Assembly: GCA_035345875.1 (NCBI GenBank)
Contig: DAORDH010000005.1
Coordinates: 124,001-188,000 of the forward strand
Direction of reading: 5' to 3'
Length of the DNA: 64,000 nucleotides
Source: UBA2033 sp035345875
GTDB taxonomy: Bacteria; Spirochaetota; Leptospiria; Leptospirales; Leptospiraceae
Of this stretch, positions 62,798 through 64,000 are shown piece after piece (position 1 is the first letter of the stretch; every line of letters starts with the position of its first letter). The notes beneath the pieces are model-generated. The model was not told the origin of the DNA, did not search any database, and saw nothing but the letters and a program-made list of their open reading frames with translations. The position numbers and the translations under genes were made by a program.

Positions 62798-62829
62798 ACT
62801 TTTTACTAAAAGCAAATCGTAGTCGCCAC

Positions 62830-62867
62830 CGTCGGAATTCCCCATAACCATCGTAGGAGTTCCGACG
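62830..62867. terminator. 12-base hairpin after desB
   Basis: CGTCGGAATTCC (62830-62841) and GGAGTTCCGACG (62856-62867) pair over 12 positions with one G-T pair, loop 14. It follows the desB stop by 33 bases. GTCGGAATTCC is also found within both DUF1564-like genes, and GTAGGAGTTCC-type palindromes are, as I recall, common between Leptospira genes. It may be a terminator or a small repeat. Confidence 0.5.
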
Positions 62868-62912
62868 AATATTCAAAAAAAATTTACAGTTCATAAAAAA
62901 ATTCCAAAAGTA

Positions 62913-62956
62913 CCGCACAGATTTTAAAATTTTTTCCCTATTATCATAGAGGTGTA
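62913..62956 (+). promoter_or_regulatory. Conserved leader upstream of DUF1564-like copy 2
   Basis: CCGCACA, an 11-base spacer, TTTTTTCCCTATTATCAT and AGAGGTGT ending 4 bases before the ATG. It matches the leader of copy 1 (9947-9985) in order, spacing and most bases, although the genes are 53 kb apart. Confidence 0.5.
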
Positions 62957-62960
62957 ATTT

Positions 62961-63488
62961 ATGAAGGAAAATAAAAATGGGAAAACTTTTTCAAATCAAA
63001 AATTCGAGTTTCAAAGAGAGGATTATAAATATTCGGAATTTAGTTCAACTCTTCTGATTCCGGAATGCTATTTACAAATGTTCCAATTGAAATGCAAAGC
63101 CTATGGAGGCACTCGGGAATACGTTACCTATCTTCTTTCAAAATATCAGATTTTTATTACCAATGGTCTCGTGCCCGGCTATTCTAATGTTACTACGAAA
63201 TATCAAGAGGCAGGGCAAAATCTTCATAAGATTGCCTTTCGTCCTAATCCAGAAGATTGGGCGGAACTTAAGCTTTATCGTATAAGCTTTGGTATGTCTA
63301 TCTCAGCTTTTTTGGTCTATCTACTGATTGCAGATTTTGTAGAATTTGAAAAAGCCGCCTCGTCCTATTTAGTGACTGTCGGAATTCCAGTGATCTCGAA
63401 TTTTGACTTGTCCACAAAAGTCATACTTTCCAACAACAGATCTTACTATACGATTATTTTTCGATATCGAAAGAATCGGTATTCATAG
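62961..63488 (+). CDS. DUF1564-like Leptospira family protein, copy 2
   Basis: This 175-residue paralogue of the protein at 9344-9946 shares YSEFSSTLLIP, GGTREYVTYLLSKYQIFI, NGLVPGYSNVTTKYQE, FRPNPEDWAELKLYRISF and GMSISAFLVYLLIADFV. Differences are concentrated at the two ends: the N-terminus is shorter and the linker before the last strands differs. No enzyme motif is recognised. It carries the same leader and an AGAGGTG ribosome site. Such families are present in several copies per Leptospira genome, as I recall, often between unrelated genes, as is the case here (desB on one side, a membrane protein gene on the other). Confidence 0.75.
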   Translation: MKENKNGKTFSNQKFEFQREDYKYSEFSSTLLIPECYLQMFQLKCKAYGGTREYVTYLLSKYQIFITNGLVPGYSNVTTKYQEAGQNLHKIAFRPNPEDWAELKLYRISFGMSISAFLVYLLIADFVEFEKAASSYLVTVGIPVISNFDLSTKVILSNNRSYYTIIFRYRKNRYS

Positions 63489-63500
63489 AATAGAGTAAAA

Positions 63501-64000
63501 CTAGCCGAAGAGAAGTAATAATTGGTAGGCTAATAACAAAAAAAGAATTATACTGCTTCGTCTAACGGTAGCTTCTGCAAATCCACCTCGGGTTCTTTTT
63601 TCAGAAAAATGGACTAGGAAAAAAATTGCATTCATATTCAAAATTAAGAAGAAAAGTTTTAATTCTAAAAATTGGAATTTATAAAAACCGAATGCGATGA
63701 GTGCAGGAATAAAGAAACTAACTCCTTTTATTAAATAGGAACGCCATGGGATAATAAATATTTGAGTTTTAAGTTTTGTATACTCTTCGATTCTGTTTTG
63801 AAATTCATCTGGTTCTAGAAGATTTAGAATTATTTCAGGATTTTCTCCTTCAAAAATTAAAAACCGGTCGAAGCTCCTATATTTATCTCTTTCAATTTTT
63901 TTTACTCTTTTCAGATTGATCGTAGTGCATTTCCCATTGCCAGTATACCATTGAAGAATATGATTATTTAATTCTAAATAATTATCTTTTAGGATGGAGA
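63501..64000 (-). CDS. Membrane protein of unknown function (5' end outside the window)
   Basis: An open frame without a start in the window runs leftward from the right edge to TAG at 63501-63503, giving 165 residues. The first part (for example YLELNNHILQWYTGNG then KCTTINLKRVKKIERDKYRS) looks like a small PH-like beta domain. Two hydrophobic hairpin regions follow (SFFIPALIAFGFYKF and LFFLILNMNAIFFLVHF), then a basic loop SEKRTRGGFAEATVRRS and a final membrane helix ending LLLLFG. This layout is seen in small PH-domain membrane proteins. The function is unknown. The gene is convergent with DUF1564-like copy 2, with 12 bases between the stops. Confidence 0.6.
   Translation of the reverse strand, partial: SILKDNYLELNNHILQWYTGNGKCTTINLKRVKKIERDKYRSFDRFLIFEGENPEIILNLLEPDEFQNRIEEYTKLKTQIFIIPWRSYLIKGVSFFIPALIAFGFYKFQFLELKLFFLILNMNAIFFLVHFSEKRTRGGFAEATVRRSSIILFLLLAYQLLLLFG

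Noticed and set aside
62577..62918. 113-residue leftward frame opposite the desB end
   Set aside because: It is antisense to the conserved third histidine box region and has arginine/phenylalanine-rich shadow composition.
1..64000. CRISPR array, tRNA/rRNA genes, insertion sequences or prophage
   Set aside because: I looked for regularly spaced repeats, cloverleaf-like elements and transposase or phage proteins and found none. The repeats present are few and irregularly placed. A tRNAscan or Infernal run would settle RNA genes.

Overview
The window is AT-rich DNA, almost certainly from a spirochaete of the Leptospiraceae. The evidence is the gene set and style: two paralogues of a DUF1564-like family known mainly from Leptospira, a flagellar FliG, many short-signal lipoproteins, a long coiled-coil protein of spirochaete type, and unusually many very large signalling proteins (7TM-DISM kinases, SpoIIE phosphatases, class III cyclases, Ser/Thr-kinase/AAA/GAF giants). 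I see no rRNA, tRNA, CRISPR array, transposase or phage genes. The species cannot be named from the sequence alone.

Layout. 1-1594: a cut methyltransferase overlapping an ATP-grasp ligase gene. 1694-5593: fliG, a TPR protein and, convergently, RNase R. 5943-9233: a hybrid histidine kinase-receiver-SpoIIE phosphatase. 9344-13310: a DUF1564-like gene, a YiiX-like exported peptidase and a three-gene envelope operon. 13432-17912: an acyltransferase/glycerol-3-phosphate dehydrogenase fusion, then hisZ-purA. 17913-18897: a gene-free, repeat-rich stretch. 18898-27385: a coiled-coil protein, a CrtI-like flavoprotein, a metallophosphoesterase, a GMC (cholesterol-oxidase-like) oxidoreductase and a cytochrome P450. 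27382-36612: an SRPBCC protein, a giant kinase/AAA/GAF/cyclase, an alpha/beta hydrolase with a Cys in the nucleophile position, a TIGR04168-like phosphoesterase and a small membrane protein. 36677-40877: a SpoIIE-TPR protein, then a TetR regulator divergent from a fatty acid desaturase. 41670-49570: a four-gene signalling operon. 49899-56041: a second giant kinase ending in a SpoIIE phosphatase, then an enoyl-CoA hydratase-like protein. 56042-58265: dispersed palindromic repeats, a broken antitoxin-like gene and small lipoproteins. 58266-62797: an L,D-transpeptidase, a bestrophin and a DesT-like TetR, divergent from desC-desB. 62961-64000: the second DUF1564-like gene and a cut membrane-protein gene.

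How it works together. Three themes recur. (1) Membrane lipid handling: two separate TetR-controlled desaturase loci, one with the desT/desC-desB layout known from Pseudomonas, plus the acyltransferase-dehydrogenase fusion. (2) Oxidation of a lipid or isoprenoid-type substrate: GMC oxidase, P450, CrtI-like protein and hydrolase. (3) Modular signalling built by shuffling a few parts: the 7TM-DISM sensor occurs three times, the SpoIIE phosphatase three times, the cyclase twice and the kinase/AAA/GAF scaffold twice with different outputs. The regulatory highlights are two operator-like palindromes overlapping promoters at the desaturase loci, and a shared leader upstream of both DUF1564-like genes.
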